Origin: Haliea sp.
Lineage (GTDB): Bacteria > Pseudomonadota > Gammaproteobacteria > Pseudomonadales > Halieaceae
Reading direction: 5' to 3'
Length of the DNA stretch: 64,000 nt
Assembly (NCBI GenBank): GCA_002692965.1
Contig: NZNC01000017.1
Coordinates: 1 to 64,000 of the forward strand
Part shown: one piece after another, positions 41,874-50,939 of the stretch
Layout: every line of letters starts with the position of its first letter
How positions within the stretch are numbered: position 1 is the stretch's first letter
The notes under the pieces: model-generated
Databases searched by the model: none
What the model was told of the DNA's origin: nothing
Seen by the model: the letters and a program-made list of their open reading frames with translations, nothing else
Made by a program: the position numbers and the translations under genes

Positions 41874-42323
41874 TCACGCCTCCTGTTTCGATGTCCGCCA
41901 GATCAGACCCAGGCGCTGCAGGCCGTCAAATACGCCGAGGGATTGCACCAGCGCAACCAGGCCGACATCGCCGTAGTGTGTCTTGACGGCTTCCGCCTGT
42001 GCGTCCGTGATCGCCAGGGCATCCATGGCATAGATTTCGGTAAATTCCAGGCAGGCCCGCTCGGCCTCGGTAAACAGCGGCGAGCGGTGCCAGTCGCGCA
42101 GGGCCGCGCGGCGCACGGCGTCCACCGGCACCACCGCCTGGGCCTGATCACCCTCGCTGCGATGCAACTGGGCCATACGCAGGCGGCACAGCTCCAGCAC
42201 CGGTCCGGGCACATGGGGCTGCTCCCAGAGGCTCTCGAACATGGCCAGGAAGGGTTCACCCAGCTGTGGCAGCCGCGCCATGATGGCCTCCCGAGATGAA
42301 CACTCTTGCACGATCCAGCTCAC
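41874..42323 (-). CDS. Carboxymuconolactone decarboxylase-like protein without CxxC
   Basis: 149 residues from GTG 42323, with AGGAGA about 6 bp upstream. Helices such as LGEPFLAMFESLW, LELCRLRMAQLHRSEGDQ and FTEAERACLEFTEIYAMD match the CMD fold. The family's CxxC is absent: the place near residue 57 reads SEGDQ. It probably forms a complex with the AhpD-like product at 41351, whose gene starts 1 bp after its stop. The function is unknown. Confidence 0.75.
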   Translation of the reverse strand: MSWIVQECSSREAIMARLPQLGEPFLAMFESLWEQPHVPGPVLELCRLRMAQLHRSEGDQAQAVVPVDAVRRAALRDWHRSPLFTEAERACLEFTEIYAMDALAITDAQAEAVKTHYGDVGLVALVQSLGVFDGLQRLGLIWRTSKQEA

Positions 42324-42392
42324 GTCAATCTTCTCCTGATTTCAAATGGTTGCCGTTACCGGCGGCTCCCTTTGAGCGCCCCACTTTCCGCG

Positions 42393-42812
42393 CTAGCCGC
42401 CGAAACCCTCGCCCCCGACCGCCTCGCCCATGCGAACCAACCGGCTGTCGGCAACCGCGAGCTGCCGGTGCCGCACTGCCTCCTTGTACGCCGGATCGGT
42501 GACCATGGCCATGAAAGCCCTGGCGTTCGGATAGTGGGCGATAAAGGCGATGTCCCAGTACTCGTCGGCGGGGCCGATCACCATGGCTTCCGGTCGCCCG
42601 CGCCAGACGATGCTGCCGCCGAGGCGTCGAAACACGGGGCCACTGTCGCGACCGTAGCGGGTGTAGGCCTCGGCGCCCGAAACCTCCTCGCCGTCCGGAT
42701 AGCGGACGCGTGCATTGAGCCGGATCAGATTGAGCATCCAGATCGGGGTATCCCGGGGCAGGGACTTGAAGTGATCGAATTGTTCGCGGGTGGGGTCGAC
42801 ATTGCCGCTCAT
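42393..42812 (-). CDS. DUF1330-family protein
   Basis: 139 residues from ATG 42812 (AGGAGGCTTGC upstream). A dimeric alpha-beta barrel: IWMLNLIRLNARVRYPDGEE near 24-43, then GPADEYWDIAFIAHYPNARAF near 85-105. DUF1330 proteins are small ferredoxin-like-fold dimers often found in catabolic clusters, with no proven reaction. It begins a three-gene run with the two CMD-like genes (69-bp gap) and is divergent from the epimerase-like gene at 42982. Confidence 0.8.
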   Translation of the reverse strand: MSGNVDPTREQFDHFKSLPRDTPIWMLNLIRLNARVRYPDGEEVSGAEAYTRYGRDSGPVFRRLGGSIVWRGRPEAMVIGPADEYWDIAFIAHYPNARAFMAMVTDPAYKEAVRHRQLAVADSRLVRMGEAVGGEGFGG

Positions 42813-42981
42813 TGCAAGCCTCCTGTTATTGTTCTGGCAGCTTACCGCCAAAGGCTGCATAGGTATACCCATTCGCCGGATGTGGCAGCGCCCGGCAGGC
42901 ACCGCGCCACGACTATAGTATGCTCGGCCACCGCAATAAACGGACGGAGCCCTGCGCTCCCCCACCCTAGAGGAGATACCC

Positions 42982-43890
42982 ATGAAAGTGATCGTGATTG
43001 GCGGATCCGGCCTGATCGGCGGCGATGCCGCACTGGAACTGCAAAGCCAGGGGCATGAGGTCACCATCATGTCCCGCAAGCGCCCCGAGGCCCCAGCCCT
43101 CGCCGCATTGCCCTGGGTACAGGGGGATTACATCAACGATGACCTCGCCGATGGCCGCCTGCAGGGCTTCGACGCCATGGTCTTCGCCGCCGCTGCGGAC
43201 ATCCGCAACGTGCCCCAGGACGGCTCCGTCGACCCCGCCGAGTTCTACCGCCAGGCCAACGACATCGCCGTTCCGCGCGCCTTCGAGGCGGCCCGGGACG
43301 CCGGCATCCGCAGCGCCGTGTACATCGGTTCCTTCTACTCCCAGGTAGCCCCCCACCGCGTCGGCGAGTGCCCCTACGTTACCTCTCGACACAACACCGA
43401 CCAGGCCATACGCGCCATGAGCACCGACAGCTTCCGCGTCGTGAGCCTGGACTGCCCCTTCGTGCTGGGACACATCGACGGCACGCAAGTGGACTACATT
43501 GCGGCGGTGGTTGCCTATGCCCGCGGCCAACTCGAAGGCGTGCCGGTATTTGCGCCCAAGGGCGGCACCAACCACATCAGCTCGCGCTCGGTGGCCCAGG
43601 CCGTGGCCGGCGCCCTGGCTAATGGCGAAGGCGGCAAGGCCTACCTGGTGGGTGATGAAAACCTGACCTGGAAGGAATACCTGGAGCTGTGGTTCCGCCT
43701 CGCGGGCAACCCGCAGGAAATCGAGGTACGTAAGGACGACCACCCGCTGTTCCCCGACGCGATCATGTTCGCTGGCCCGGGAGCCACGGTGTCCTACGAG
43801 GTGGACCCGGCGGACCACGAGGCCCTGGGCAGCTTCGATCGCCAGCAGATCGAACCGACCATCAAGCGCATTCTCGCCGCCTACAGCTGA
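42982..43890 (+). CDS. NAD(P)-dependent epimerase/dehydratase-like atypical SDR
   Basis: 302 residues with AGGAGATACCC before the ATG. The Rossmann start VIVIGGSGLIGGDAALEL at 3-20 gives GGxGxxG, and SGxDAMVF-type strands follow. YIGSFYSQVAP near 114 provides the usual Ser/Tyr region, but the catalytic pair reads YVTSR, with Arg instead of Lys. It resembles NAD-binding reductases that act on small or cyclic substrates. A -10-like TATAGT lies at 42914-42919. It is monocistronic. Confidence 0.82.
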   Translation: MKVIVIGGSGLIGGDAALELQSQGHEVTIMSRKRPEAPALAALPWVQGDYINDDLADGRLQGFDAMVFAAAADIRNVPQDGSVDPAEFYRQANDIAVPRAFEAARDAGIRSAVYIGSFYSQVAPHRVGECPYVTSRHNTDQAIRAMSTDSFRVVSLDCPFVLGHIDGTQVDYIAAVVAYARGQLEGVPVFAPKGGTNHISSRSVAQAVAGALANGEGGKAYLVGDENLTWKEYLELWFRLAGNPQEIEVRKDDHPLFPDAIMFAGPGATVSYEVDPADHEALGSFDRQQIEPTIKRILAAYS

Positions 43891-43941
43891 TCGGCACGGA
43901 CGAGCTGCGGCGGGCTTACCTGCCGCAGCTCCGGTCCTTGT

Positions 43942-45225
43942 CTATACCCGCACTCCCATGGTGTCCCGGGCCTCCCGAGCCAGGGACTCCTGAAACTCCG
44001 GATGTGCCACCGCCAGCAGGGCCCGGACCCGCTCCGCGATGGAACAGCCGCGCAGTCTCGCCACACCGTATTCCGTCACCACGTAGTCCACCTGAGCCCG
44101 GGTGGTCACCACGCCCGCACCACTGGCCAAATGGGGCACCAGACGCGACAGGGTTCCGCCCCGGGCCGTACTGGGGAGGGCAATGATCGACTTGCCCCGC
44201 TCGGAATAGCTTGCCCCCTGCACAAAATCCACTTGCCCGCCCACGCCCGAGTAAATCCGGTGGCCAATGGAGTCGGCACAAACCTGGCCAGTGAGGTCGA
44301 TCTGCAGTGCACTGTTGATCGAGGTCGCCCGGGGATTCTTGGCAATCACCACTGGGTTGTTGACGAACTCCACGTCCAGGAACACCACCTCGGGGTTGTC
44401 ATTGACATGGTCATAGAGTGACTGGCTGCCCATGGCGAAGGAGGTGACCGTGCGCCCCCGGGAAATCTTCTTGCGCGCGTTGTTGATCACGCCGCTGCGC
44501 AACAGCGGCAGCACGCCGTCGGCGAACATCTCGGTGTGGATACCCAGGTCACGCCGATCCCCCAAGCAGGCCAGCGCCGCATCGGGGATGGCGCCAATGC
44601 CCATCTGCAGACAGTCGCCGTCCTCAATCAAGCTGGCCACGTGCTCGCCGATGGTTCGCTCCACCGGGGAAATCTCCCGCTCGCCGTGCAGCAGCAGCGG
44701 TTCCGTCGCGGTGTAGGCCACATCGATGTCCCGCAGGTTGATAAAGCTGTCGCCATGGGTCCGCGGCATCTCCGGGTTGATGTGGGCGATAATGCGTCCG
44801 GCCACATCGCAGGCCGCCTTGCTGGCCTCGACGGAGATCCCCAGGGAGCAGTTGCCGTGACGGTCCGGGGTGGAGACCTGAACCAGGGCCGTATCCACGC
44901 GGGCGTCACCGCGCCGGAACAGCTTGGGAATTTCGGAGAGAAAAATCGGCACATAATCGGCGCGGCCCTGGTTGATCAGGTCTCGGGTCACCTGGCCGGC
45001 GAAAAAGCAGCGGTTGCGCAGGTGCCCGTCCAGTGCCGGATCCGCCAGGGCCTCCGCATGCTCCAGGTGCAATTGCATGATAGTCACATCCTGCAGCGCC
45101 CGCGCATGCTCTGCCAGTGCCTCCAGCAGCACCGTGGGTGTGGCCGCCATGGAGTGGCACCACAGGTTCTCCCCGGAACCGATCACCGACACCGCTTCCA
45201 GAGCCGATTCGACAAACAGCGTCAC
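43942..45225 (-). CDS. Acetyl-CoA hydrolase/CoA-transferase (4-hydroxybutyrate CoA-transferase family)
   Basis: 427 residues from GTG 45225, next to a G-rich stretch; TTG 45237 is an alternative start. Two halves of the CoA-transferase fold are present: MGIGAIPDAALACLGDRRDLGIHTEMF near 210-236 and the catalytic Glu in VEFVNNP near 282. GVGGQVDFVQGASYSERGKSI follows near 320. Members move CoA between short acyl groups (acetate, 4-hydroxybutyrate, propionate). The substrate here is unknown; the neighbouring 4-hydroxyacyl-CoA genes make a hydroxyacid plausible. It is divergent from the hemerythrin gene. Confidence 0.87.
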   Translation of the reverse strand: MTLFVESALEAVSVIGSGENLWCHSMAATPTVLLEALAEHARALQDVTIMQLHLEHAEALADPALDGHLRNRCFFAGQVTRDLINQGRADYVPIFLSEIPKLFRRGDARVDTALVQVSTPDRHGNCSLGISVEASKAACDVAGRIIAHINPEMPRTHGDSFINLRDIDVAYTATEPLLLHGEREISPVERTIGEHVASLIEDGDCLQMGIGAIPDAALACLGDRRDLGIHTEMFADGVLPLLRSGVINNARKKISRGRTVTSFAMGSQSLYDHVNDNPEVVFLDVEFVNNPVVIAKNPRATSINSALQIDLTGQVCADSIGHRIYSGVGGQVDFVQGASYSERGKSIIALPSTARGGTLSRLVPHLASGAGVVTTRAQVDYVVTEYGVARLRGCSIAERVRALLAVAHPEFQESLAREARDTMGVRV

Positions 45226-45324
45226 ATACCCCCCCAAACTTGCTGCAATTCAGTACTTTATACCACAGCCGGACTGGGCCTTCCGGCACGGGCAAGCGGA
45301 CGCAGCCTGGTCTACACTTCCGGC

Positions 45325-45690
45325 ATGATCCCGCGCACCAGTGACATACTCTGGCAGGACGCCCAGCACCAGGCCCTGTTCGAGATCCTCGACCTGCTGG
45401 CGGAGCCGGACTCCGACAATGAAGTGCTGCAGCGACTTTACGAGTATACGGAGATCCATTTCCGTCTGGAGGAGTACTACATGGTGGCGCTGGACTACCC
45501 CGACCTGGAGACGCACCGGGAATCCCACGACCGCTTCCGGGAAGAGATCGCCTGCCTGCTGGAGGGGGGTATCGACGAACCCGGTTTCCGCAACGCGGTA
45601 ACCATATTCCTTCGCGAGTGGCTGCAGCGCCATGTTTTCGGGGTCGACAAGGATCTCGAGGCCTTTATTCTGGCCGCTGACGCCAAGTGA
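45325..45690 (+). CDS. Bacteriohemerythrin (single-domain)
   Basis: 121 residues from ATG 45325. The di-iron ligands are all there: His15 (QHQALFE), His45 and Glu49 (HFRLEE), His64 and His68 (HRESH), His103 and Asp108 (HVFGVD). Bacteriohemerythrins bind oxygen reversibly and some bind or sense nitric oxide. Its position beside norCBQD, nnrS and nsrR suggests a role in NO or O2 handling, though no regulatory site was found ahead of it. The next gene starts 25 bp after the stop. Confidence 0.88.
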   Translation: MIPRTSDILWQDAQHQALFEILDLLAEPDSDNEVLQRLYEYTEIHFRLEEYYMVALDYPDLETHRESHDRFREEIACLLEGGIDEPGFRNAVTIFLREWLQRHVFGVDKDLEAFILAADAK

Positions 45691-45715
45691 ATCGAGCCGA
45701 CTCTGGAACCGCGAA

Positions 45716-46132
45716 ATGAATGAACTGCGCAACAAGGATGCCCCGGGCCGCGGCGTCGCCGTCATCGTCTACGGCCTGTACCTGGGAGCCATCATGACCA
45801 TTGTGACCCTGCCCCTGGGCGCGCTGCTGGCCGCGTGGCGGCTGCGACACAGCGCCGACTGGGTTGCCTCCCACCTGCGCTTCCAGCTGTGGACCTTCGC
45901 CGGTCTCGCGGCCAGTGGCATCGCCGCGCTGCTGCTGTGGCGCGTGCTCGGCCAGATGGCGGCGCCGCCAATGTCCGCCTGGGCCTTCGGCTACCTCTAC
46001 TTCACCCTGGCGGTAGGCTGGATGATTGGACGCTGTGGCGTGGGCATTCATCGCCTTACCGCCAACCGCCCCATCGAGCGCCCTGACAGCCTGCTGTTTG
46101 GCGGGGTGAGCCCGGCCTTCAGTGACGGATGA
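45716..46132 (+). CDS. DUF4870-like membrane protein
   Basis: 138 residues from ATG 45716. Three hydrophobic helices: IVYGLYLGAIMTIVTLPLG near 17-35, FAGLAASGIAALLLWRVLG and WAFGYLYFTLAVGWMIGRC. HLRFQLWTF between helices 1 and 2 resembles the conserved motif of DUF4870 proteins. It is cotranscribed with the hemerythrin and overlaps norD by 14 bp convergently. No function is assigned. The final part is polar and probably cytoplasmic. Confidence 0.75.
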   Translation: MNELRNKDAPGRGVAVIVYGLYLGAIMTIVTLPLGALLAAWRLRHSADWVASHLRFQLWTFAGLAASGIAALLLWRVLGQMAAPPMSAWAFGYLYFTLAVGWMIGRCGVGIHRLTANRPIERPDSLLFGGVSPAFSDG

Positions 46133-48044
46133 TCTGCCGGTAGATGGCCGGTAAAGCCACCGCCAGGTGCTCGGGGCGCTGCACGATGCTGTAGCCGCCG
46201 CGGCTGAACATGCGCTGGAAGTACTGCTGGGCCTCCTGGTCGATGGTCACCGCGAACACCCGCACCCCGCTCTGCCGGGCATCGAGCACCGCGCGCCGGG
46301 TATCCTCCACCGCATAGCGACCCTCGTAATAGTCGGTATCGTTGGGTTTGCCGTCGGTGAGCAGCAGCAGTAGCCGGTGACGCTGGGGCTGCTTTGCCAG
46401 CCCCGCAGCCAGGTGGCGGATGGCCGGCCCCATGCGGGTGTAGGAGCCCGGCTGCAGGGCGTGAATGCGCTGTTCCACAGTACGGTCCATTCCCTCCGCC
46501 CAGTCTTTCAGGGTATTCACCCAGACCTTTTCCCGACGACGCGAGGTAAAACTGTGGATGGCAAAGGCATCGCCGCAGGCGGCGATGCCGTGAGCCAGCA
46601 CCAGCACCGCCTCCTTCTCGACATCCAGCACCCGGCGATCCTCCAGCCAGGCCTCGGTCGACAGGGACACATCCACCAGCACCGAGACCGCCAGATCGCG
46701 ATCCTGCTCGCGGGTCGCCTGGTAGAGCCGGTCGCTGCTCTGCCCACAGGCGCGCTGGTCTGCCGCCGCGCGCACCACCGCGTCGATATCCAGCTGGTCG
46801 CCGTCGGGCTGGCCGCGCAGCAGCACGCGCCGGGGCTGCAGGGCCTCGAACTGGCGGCGCACCTGGCGGATTCGACGACGCATGGCCAGGTCCGGCTGCC
46901 AGCGCTCCCCCTCGCCTTCCTGGACTCCCGCCAGGACCACACAGTGGTCCTGCAGATAGCGACGCTCGCGGTAGTGCCATTCCGGGTAGCTCAGGCGTGC
47001 CGCCAGCGGTGCCCCGGTTGCCTCAGCCGCCGGCAGATCCAGCTCCAGGCGCAGTTTGGCCGCCGCCTGCTGGCGGTGGGGACTCAGGGTGATCTCCTCC
47101 AGCTGTTCCGCATTGCGGGCGGCATTCTCGTCTTCCTCGTCATCCACCAGGCGATTCACATTGACCATTTCGGCCATGGAAAGCAGTTTTTCAAAGCGGT
47201 TGAACACCAGGGGGTCCTCCCGCTCGGCCTGGTCCTGACGCCGGCGCTGCGCCTTGCGTCGCCCGGGACGGGCCGGGTCGCTGGTTGCGGCGGACTCGGT
47301 GGATTCCGGCTCCGCATCCGGCCGCACCACCCCGCCTGGCTGGACGGCAAAGGCGGTCGCCCACAGGGGTACCGGGAGTGGCGGCCGATAACCCCGGGGA
47401 GCACTCGGCGGGAAACGCGGCTCGCGGGCAAGCGATTGCCAGCGCTCCGGGATGTCGGCGCCTGCCCCCTGGGACAGTGCCGCGACAATCAGCGCCTCGA
47501 GCGCCTGCTCCACGGATGGCAGCGAGCGCTGCGGGCGCAGGGGCAGCAGGGCCCCGGCGAGACGACGGTAGCGCGGCGCCAGTCCGGGAAACTGTGCCAG
47601 GGCCCTATCCACTCCCTCCAGGGCGGCCTGCAGGGCCAGAACATCCCAATGCAGCGGGTCTTCGACAGAAGGTACGACGGGGAGACAGGCGGCGTGGGCC
47701 GCCAACCAGAAATAGAGATCGCGATTCAGTGTCTGATCGGGAAATACCGACAGCTCCGCGGGCAACAGAAGATTCTCCTGGTCGCGACGGCTGACCACCT
47801 GTCGCTCCCGGGACTGCCCCAGCCACTGGCGAAAGTTGAGACGATGGGCCGATTCCTCGGCGGCCACCGCATTGACCCCCAGGGCGGGGTCCCCCCCCGC
47901 GGCGCGGAAAAACACCGCCAGTACCGGACGCACGCTGTCCAGGCTCACCGCCGCTTGCGGGAAGCTCTGCCAGCTCGCCGAACGGGAGGCCCAGCGGTGC
48001 CAGAAGCGGCCGGCGGCCTCCTCGATTTCCAGCCACTCCCACAC
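46119..48044 (-). CDS. norD: NorD, VWA-domain activation protein for nitric-oxide reductase
   Basis: 641 residues from GTG 48044. The N-terminal two thirds are alpha-helical and poorly conserved; the C-terminal VWA domain has MIDAS DVSLST near residue 452 and TDGKPNDTDYYEG near 565. NorD works with the AAA ATPase NorQ to insert the non-heme iron into NorB. The gene is 6 bp after norQ, the last of norCBQD. A short acidic stretch (DDEEDEN) and an Arg-rich charged section separate the two parts, as in other NorD proteins. Confidence 0.9.
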   Translation of the reverse strand: MWEWLEIEEAAGRFWHRWASRSASWQSFPQAAVSLDSVRPVLAVFFRAAGGDPALGVNAVAAEESAHRLNFRQWLGQSRERQVVSRRDQENLLLPAELSVFPDQTLNRDLYFWLAAHAACLPVVPSVEDPLHWDVLALQAALEGVDRALAQFPGLAPRYRRLAGALLPLRPQRSLPSVEQALEALIVAALSQGAGADIPERWQSLAREPRFPPSAPRGYRPPLPVPLWATAFAVQPGGVVRPDAEPESTESAATSDPARPGRRKAQRRRQDQAEREDPLVFNRFEKLLSMAEMVNVNRLVDDEEDENAARNAEQLEEITLSPHRQQAAAKLRLELDLPAAEATGAPLAARLSYPEWHYRERRYLQDHCVVLAGVQEGEGERWQPDLAMRRRIRQVRRQFEALQPRRVLLRGQPDGDQLDIDAVVRAAADQRACGQSSDRLYQATREQDRDLAVSVLVDVSLSTEAWLEDRRVLDVEKEAVLVLAHGIAACGDAFAIHSFTSRRREKVWVNTLKDWAEGMDRTVEQRIHALQPGSYTRMGPAIRHLAAGLAKQPQRHRLLLLLTDGKPNDTDYYEGRYAVEDTRRAVLDARQSGVRVFAVTIDQEAQQYFQRMFSRGGYSIVQRPEHLAVALPAIYRQIIRH

Positions 48045-48050
48045 CGCGAC

Positions 48051-48866
48051 TCAGTCCTCGCCGAAGCCGATGCGGACAATCTCCAGCAGGGCCTCCTGTA
48101 CATCGGGCTCGTCGGTCAGCGGCTCCACCAGGGTTGCCCGAGCCGCCTCCAGCAGGGGCAGACCGGCCTTTATCAGGATAGCGCAGTAAATCAACAGGCG
48201 GGTGGACACCCCCTCCTCCAGATCCTGCCCCTTGAGGGCCCGCAGGCGCTGGGCCAGGTTGACCAGGGTATGACAGCGCCGCCCGTCCAGACCACTCTCC
48301 CGGGCGACGATGCGCCGCTCCTGCCCGGGCGGAGGAAAATCGAAACTGGCGGAAACAAAGCGCTGGCGGGTACTCGGCTTGAGGCTCTTCAGCAGGTTCT
48401 GGTAACCGGGATTGTAAGAGACTACCAGCATGAAGCCCGGGGGCGCCTGCAGCATTTCACCCGTGCGTTCGAGGGGCAGCATGCGTCGATCGTCGGTGAG
48501 CGGATGGAGAATCACCGTCACATCCTTGCGCGCCTCCACCACCTCGTCCAGGTAACAGATGCCCCCCTCCCGAACCGCACGGGTCAGGGGACCGTCCACC
48601 CAGCGGGTCTCGCCCTCGAGCAGGAGGTGTCGGCCCGTGAGGTCCGCGGCCGCGAGGTCATCGTGGCAGGAGACCGTGTACAGGGGCAGGCCCAGCCGCG
48701 CCGCCATGTGGGCGACAAAGCGCGTCTTGCCGCAACCGGTGGGGCCCTTGAGGAGCAGGGGCAAGTGGTGCCGCCAGGCGTATTCGAAAAGTTCGCACTC
48801 ATTGCCAACGCTTTCGTACCAGGGCAACTCACCCTGCACGCCAGACTCCGGAGCTGCGTCTGTCAA
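48051..48866 (-). CDS. norQ: NorQ, MoxR/CbbQ-type AAA+ ATPase
   Basis: 271 residues. Walker A GPTGCGKT is at 41-48, Walker B CYLDE at 104-108, and the CbbQ/NorQ C-terminal domain begins near residue 190. It drives insertion of the FeB iron into nitric-oxide reductase together with NorD. The gene follows norB after 48 bp and precedes norD by 6 bp. Length and motifs are normal. Confidence 0.92.
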   Translation of the reverse strand: MTDAAPESGVQGELPWYESVGNECELFEYAWRHHLPLLLKGPTGCGKTRFVAHMAARLGLPLYTVSCHDDLAAADLTGRHLLLEGETRWVDGPLTRAVREGGICYLDEVVEARKDVTVILHPLTDDRRMLPLERTGEMLQAPPGFMLVVSYNPGYQNLLKSLKPSTRQRFVSASFDFPPPGQERRIVARESGLDGRRCHTLVNLAQRLRALKGQDLEEGVSTRLLIYCAILIKAGLPLLEAARATLVEPLTDEPDVQEALLEIVRIGFGED

Positions 48867-48914
48867 GGAACACCTCTTGCGGTGGAAAGCCGGGAGCGAT
48901 CAATCACCCCCGGA

Positions 48915-50261
48915 TCAGGGCTGAGTCAGGGCGGTACCGGAGCCTTCGGGAACTTCCTCCCGGGCCGGTCCAAATATCGCAATCAGGAACATCACGGCAG
49001 CCACGGCCACCACGCTCCCTGCGCCAAGACGCATCCAGTAGAACAGGTCGAGCTGCGACTGCACCTCCATGTAGTTCATGCCCAGCACCCGCTGCAGGTG
49101 GGTTTGCACCACACCGGCAAAGGTGAGCGTGAAGGTCATGAAGCACATGGCCGAGGTCATGACCCAGAAACTCCACATGTTGAGAACCTGGTTGTAGGGC
49201 TGCCGGGCTCGCAGCTGCGGCATGGCGTAGGTGATCACGCCGAGCACCATCATCACGTAGGCCCCGTAGAATGCCAGGTGGCCGTGGGCAGCGGTCACCT
49301 GGGTGCCGTGGGTGTAGTAGTTGACGAAGGACAGGGTGTGCATGAAGCCCCACACACCGGCGCCGAAAAAGGCCACCGTGGCGCTGCCCAGGGTCCACAG
49401 CATGGCGCTCTTGTTGGGGTGGTTGCGCCGCCCCTTCCAGAACATGAAGAAGGCGAACATCACCATGGCAAAGAAGGGCGCCACTTCCAGTGTCGAGAAA
49501 ATACTGCCTATGGGTTGCCAGTAACCGGGGGCACCGATCCAGTAGTAGTGGTGCCCGGTGCCCAGCAAGCCGGAGAACAGCGCCAGGCCGATGATCACAT
49601 AGAGCCATTTCTCGATGATTTCCCGGTCCACCCCGGTCAGCTTGATCAGCAGGTAGGCCAGCAGAGAGGCCATGATCAGCTCCCACACACCCTCGACCCA
49701 GATGTGCACGATCCACCACCAGTAGAGCTTGTCGAGGGCCAGGTTGGCCGGATTGTAGAAGGCGAACAGCCAGAAAACCGCCGCCAGCCACAGGCCCAGC
49801 ATGAGGATGGAGTTGATCGCCGTCTTGCGCCCTTTCCACAGGGTCATGCTGGTGTTGTAGAGGAACATCAGGAAGGCGACGGTGATCAGGATCTTCGACC
49901 ACAGCGGCTGCTCCAGGAACTCGCGCCCCTCGTGGATACCGAACTGGTAACTGATCAGGGCACCCGCACCGGCCACCGCGAAAATCGCCAGCTGCACATA
50001 GGCAATCATCGGGCTGTGAATCTCGGTTTCGGCCTCTTCCGGCAGGAGGAAGTAGGTGCATCCCATGAAGCCCATCAGCAACCAGACAATCAGCAGGTTG
50101 GTGTGGCTCATGCGCATGATGTGGAAGGGCACCGCATCCACCAGGAATTCCGGCAGCACGTAGACCATGGCGGCCAGAATGCCAAAGGTCACCTGGAGGG
50201 CAAACAGGGCCATGGCCAGGGCAAAAAAGGGCAAGGCGACCCGCTGAGTAGCATATTTCAT
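48915..50261 (-). CDS. norB: NorB, nitric-oxide reductase catalytic subunit
   Basis: 448 residues, twelve transmembrane helices. It reduces two NO to N2O at a heme b3/FeB centre. Ligand histidines are visible in MRMSHTN (His53, heme b), VHIWVEGVWELI (FeB His with the conserved Glu pair), GTGHHYYWIG (two FeB histidines) and AAHGHLAFYGAY (heme b3 and heme b). It has the length of cNOR NorB and lacks the N-terminal extension of quinol-dependent qNOR, and norC lies upstream. It therefore belongs to the cytochrome c-dependent type. Confidence 0.95.
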   Translation of the reverse strand: MKYATQRVALPFFALAMALFALQVTFGILAAMVYVLPEFLVDAVPFHIMRMSHTNLLIVWLLMGFMGCTYFLLPEEAETEIHSPMIAYVQLAIFAVAGAGALISYQFGIHEGREFLEQPLWSKILITVAFLMFLYNTSMTLWKGRKTAINSILMLGLWLAAVFWLFAFYNPANLALDKLYWWWIVHIWVEGVWELIMASLLAYLLIKLTGVDREIIEKWLYVIIGLALFSGLLGTGHHYYWIGAPGYWQPIGSIFSTLEVAPFFAMVMFAFFMFWKGRRNHPNKSAMLWTLGSATVAFFGAGVWGFMHTLSFVNYYTHGTQVTAAHGHLAFYGAYVMMVLGVITYAMPQLRARQPYNQVLNMWSFWVMTSAMCFMTFTLTFAGVVQTHLQRVLGMNYMEVQSQLDLFYWMRLGAGSVVAVAAVMFLIAIFGPAREEVPEGSGTALTQP

Positions 50262-50300
50262 GAATTCTTCTCCTGCCTTTCAGATATGTGGCGAACGCGC

Positions 50301-50753
50301 TCAGCCAACCGGGTGGGGCGGCCAGTCCTGGGTATTGATGCTGTCCGCCCAGCGGAAGAAATCCACCAGCTGGTCCAGCTCCTCCTCGCTCAGATCGAAA
50401 GCGGGCATCTGCCGACGCCCGGGGACATTCAGCGGCTGCGCACGAATCCAGCCCTTGATGCCGGCACGCGCGGCCTCGGGGTTCTCGCGACCGCCGTAGC
50501 GATGCCAGACATTCCCAAGCTCCGGGGCAAAGTAGGCTCCCTCGCCGAGAAGGCTGTGGCAGTTGATGCAGCTGTGTTTTTCCCAGACATGCTTGCCGGC
50601 GGCCACACTCTCGGTCAGCCCCTCGCGGTCCGTGGAAACGTTGACCATGTACCAGTGGCTGTGCGCAGTGAGCGCCGCGAAGACCAGGAAAAAGAACAGC
50701 GAGCCACCAAAGAAGATGTTGCGGGCTGCCGATCGAGTCAGTGATTCCACCAT
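50301..50753 (-). CDS. norC: NorC, nitric-oxide reductase cytochrome c subunit
   Basis: 150 residues from ATG 50753, with AGGGAGA about 7 bp ahead; a longer upstream frame is not supported. One N-terminal anchor helix (FFGGSLFFFLVFAALTAHSH) precedes a periplasmic cytochrome c domain with CINCH at 62-66 and Met116 (RRQMPAF) as axial ligand. It passes electrons to NorB. The gene leads norCBQD and has a predicted promoter at 50835-50863. Confidence 0.94.
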   Translation of the reverse strand: MVESLTRSAARNIFFGGSLFFFLVFAALTAHSHWYMVNVSTDREGLTESVAAGKHVWEKHSCINCHSLLGEGAYFAPELGNVWHRYGGRENPEAARAGIKGWIRAQPLNVPGRRQMPAFDLSEEELDQLVDFFRWADSINTQDWPPHPVG

Positions 50754-50834
50754 GCGGTGTCTCCCTGTGGCTGAAGGCGACGCTGCAGGCCTGCCTGGCC
50801 GGCGCCAATTCATGCATGTGTTATACTTGTTTTG

Positions 50835-50863
50835 ATTGTGCAGCTGCCCCTCGGCAGGGTCAA
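50835..50863 (-). promoter_or_regulatory. Predicted promoter of norCBQD
   Basis: Minus strand: TTGACC (50863-50858), 17 bp, CACAAT (50840-50835). It lies about 80 bp ahead of norC. The FNR/DNR-type box at 50923 is 60 bp further upstream. Confidence 0.55.
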
Positions 50864-50922
50864 GGCCCGACCGTGTGAAAGGGGCGTTTCATCTTTTGAC
50901 GGTACTACTTTTAGAACACGAC

Positions 50923-50936
50923 TTGATACAGGTCAA
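50923..50936. promoter_or_regulatory. FNR/DNR/NnrR-type box
   Basis: TTGATACAGGTCAA matches the TTGAT-N4-ATCAA consensus at all but one base (the right half reads GTCAA). It ends 3 bp before the nnrS start codon and lies about 170 bp ahead of norC. An AAAAGATG sequence (minus strand, near 50889-50897) also resembles an NsrR half-site. The position over the nnrS ribosome site is odd for activation of nnrS, so it may serve norC. Confidence 0.6.
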
Positions 50937-50939
50937 ATA

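Noticed and set aside
46377-50744. A 1455-codon open frame on the plus strand across the nor genes
   Set aside because: It is antisense to norD, norQ, norB and norC, which all have clear motifs. In high-GC DNA the opposite strand often stays open; the product has no recognisable domain.
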